A DNA stretch of 21,482 nt from T1Sed10-49 sp046498405 (GTDB lineage Bacteria; Actinomycetota; Nitriliruptoria; Euzebyales; Egibacteraceae). The notes under the pieces are model-generated. The model was not told the DNA's origin. It did no database searches and was given only the letters and a program-made list of their open reading frames with translations. Below, in pieces: positions 20,904 to 21,482 of the stretch (its first letter is position 1; each line of letters opens with the position of its first letter). The translations under genes were made by a program, and so were the position numbers. The stretch covers positions 1 through 21,482 of the forward strand of contig JAWOAS010000187.1 in the NCBI GenBank assembly GCA_046498405.1, read 5' to 3'.

Positions 20904-21366
20904 ATGACGACAGCGAGGGGCGAGGTGGACGAGGCGCGGACGGTTCCCCACGACGACCAAGCCCGTCCCGCCGACGGCGGGGCGGCAAGCCCCCGCGGCG
21001 CCCTCGCCGCCGACGGCGTCAGCGTGCACCGGCTCCTCGTCTCGGCGCTGTCGACCGTGGCCAACGCCGTGGCGATCGCCGACACCGACGGCGCGATCGT
21101 CTGGTCGAACCGCGCCTGCGCGGCACTGACCGGCCTCGAGCCCGAGGAGGCCCTCGGCCGGCACCTGCCGTCGATCGGGGACCCCGCAGAGGGGCCGGGC
21201 GGGGACACCGCGGCGTGGGCCGAGGTGCTTGCCGGCCGGCCGTGGCGCGGCGAGCGCCGGTTCGGCACCGGCCACGGCGGCGAGCCGCGCACGGTCCATC
21301 AGACGCTCACGCCGATCCTCGACCCCGACGCGACGGTGCGCTACGTCGTCGCCGTCTGCGACGACG
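20904..21366 (+). CDS. PAS-domain signalling protein (5' part, interrupted)
   Basis: From ATG 20904, about 154 residues can be read. A disordered Ala/Arg/Asp-rich N-terminus of about 45 residues precedes a PAS domain: ANAVAIADTDGAIVWSNRACAALTGLEPEEALGRHLPS, then a segment with WRGERRFGTGHGGEPRTVHQTLTPILDPDATVRYVVAVCDD, the usual end of a PAS fold. PAS domains sense ligands or redox and usually precede kinase, GGDEF or other output modules; the output part is missing. Beyond about 21366 the frame stays open but the residues no longer look like protein of this family, and base composition drops. The start is uncertain because GGAG lies 12 bases upstream. A c-di-GMP or kinase role is plausible next to the diguanylate cyclase. 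Confidence 0.7.
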
Positions 21367-21482
21367 CAGCGACACGTCGGCCATCGGCTCCCCGACCGAG
21401 CGGGCGATTTCCTCGATGCGCCCGATGGCTTCGAAGGTCTCTTTCTCGCAGCCCGGTTCGTTGTGTCGGCTGTGGGGTCGGT
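21367..21482 (-). CDS. Aldo/keto-reductase-like fragment, probably a foreign contig end
   Basis: Read on the minus strand, the last ~116 bases are open and give a peptide with PGCEKETFEAIGRIEEIA followed by GEPMADVSL. This resembles the C-terminal region of aldo/keto reductases, where such a segment normally leads into AWLL. The similarity stops at 21367, exactly where the plus-strand PAS gene stops making sense. The stretch uses codons such as GAA, AAA and AGA that are rare elsewhere in the window, and its G+C content is visibly lower. Both ends are truncated. Most likely it was joined by misassembly or a chimeric read; a real insertion is less likely. The family call is from memory of motifs. 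Confidence 0.5.

Noticed and set aside
20744..21299. Minus-strand open frames opposite the PAS gene
   Set aside because: They are shadows of the PAS reading frame with no recognisable domain; the plus-strand frame shows a clear PAS pattern.

Overview
The window looks like very G+C-rich chromosomal DNA from an actinobacterium-like bacterium. Codons end overwhelmingly in G or C. Shine-Dalgarno sites are GGAGG-like, GTG starts are common, and one gene appears to be leaderless with a TANNNT box. The gene set (Sua5, an FadE5-like acyl-CoA dehydrogenase, an RsbW-like kinase, an actinobacterial-type MscL) fits Actinomycetota; a deep-branching class such as Nitriliruptoria is possible but cannot be proven here. 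No tRNA, rRNA, CRISPR array or insertion sequence was seen.

Left part (1-2733): the 3' end of a binding-protein gene, a FecCD/BtuC permease and its ATPase, joined by ATGA overlaps. They form an importer for a corrinoid or an iron complex. After a UUCG hairpin and a 238-base gap comes the most unusual part (2972-7821). It holds a helical protein with a thioredoxin-like C-terminus lacking CxxC, a TAT-exported reductive dehalogenase with two 4Fe-4S motifs (RdhA), its small membrane anchor (RdhB), a flavin/bis-heme transmembrane reductase, and a membrane-anchored cytochrome c with no downstream Met ligand. I read this as a membrane reductive-dehalogenation module that could draw electrons from NAD(P)H. 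The importer next door may supply the corrinoid cofactor. This link is inferred from context.

Middle (7868-13131): an FadE5-like acyl-CoA dehydrogenase behind a tandem palindromic operator that overlaps a promoter, then a long hairpin, a leaderless Sua5-type tsaC with a 9-base repeat in its linker, a membrane-anchored propeller-like protein, a convergent mscL, and a small Cys/His-containing unknown.

Right part (13193-21366): recD2 and a BON-domain coiled-coil protein on the minus strand, a small unknown, an RsbW-like ATPase, an EEP-family phosphodiesterase, an esterase, an ABA4-like membrane protein, a GGDEF diguanylate cyclase with an I-site, and the start of a PAS protein. These are mostly housekeeping, membrane and signalling genes without an obvious common pathway.

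The last ~116 bases (from about 21367) have a different composition. They read on the minus strand like part of an aldo/keto reductase and interrupt the PAS gene, so the contig end is probably chimeric.
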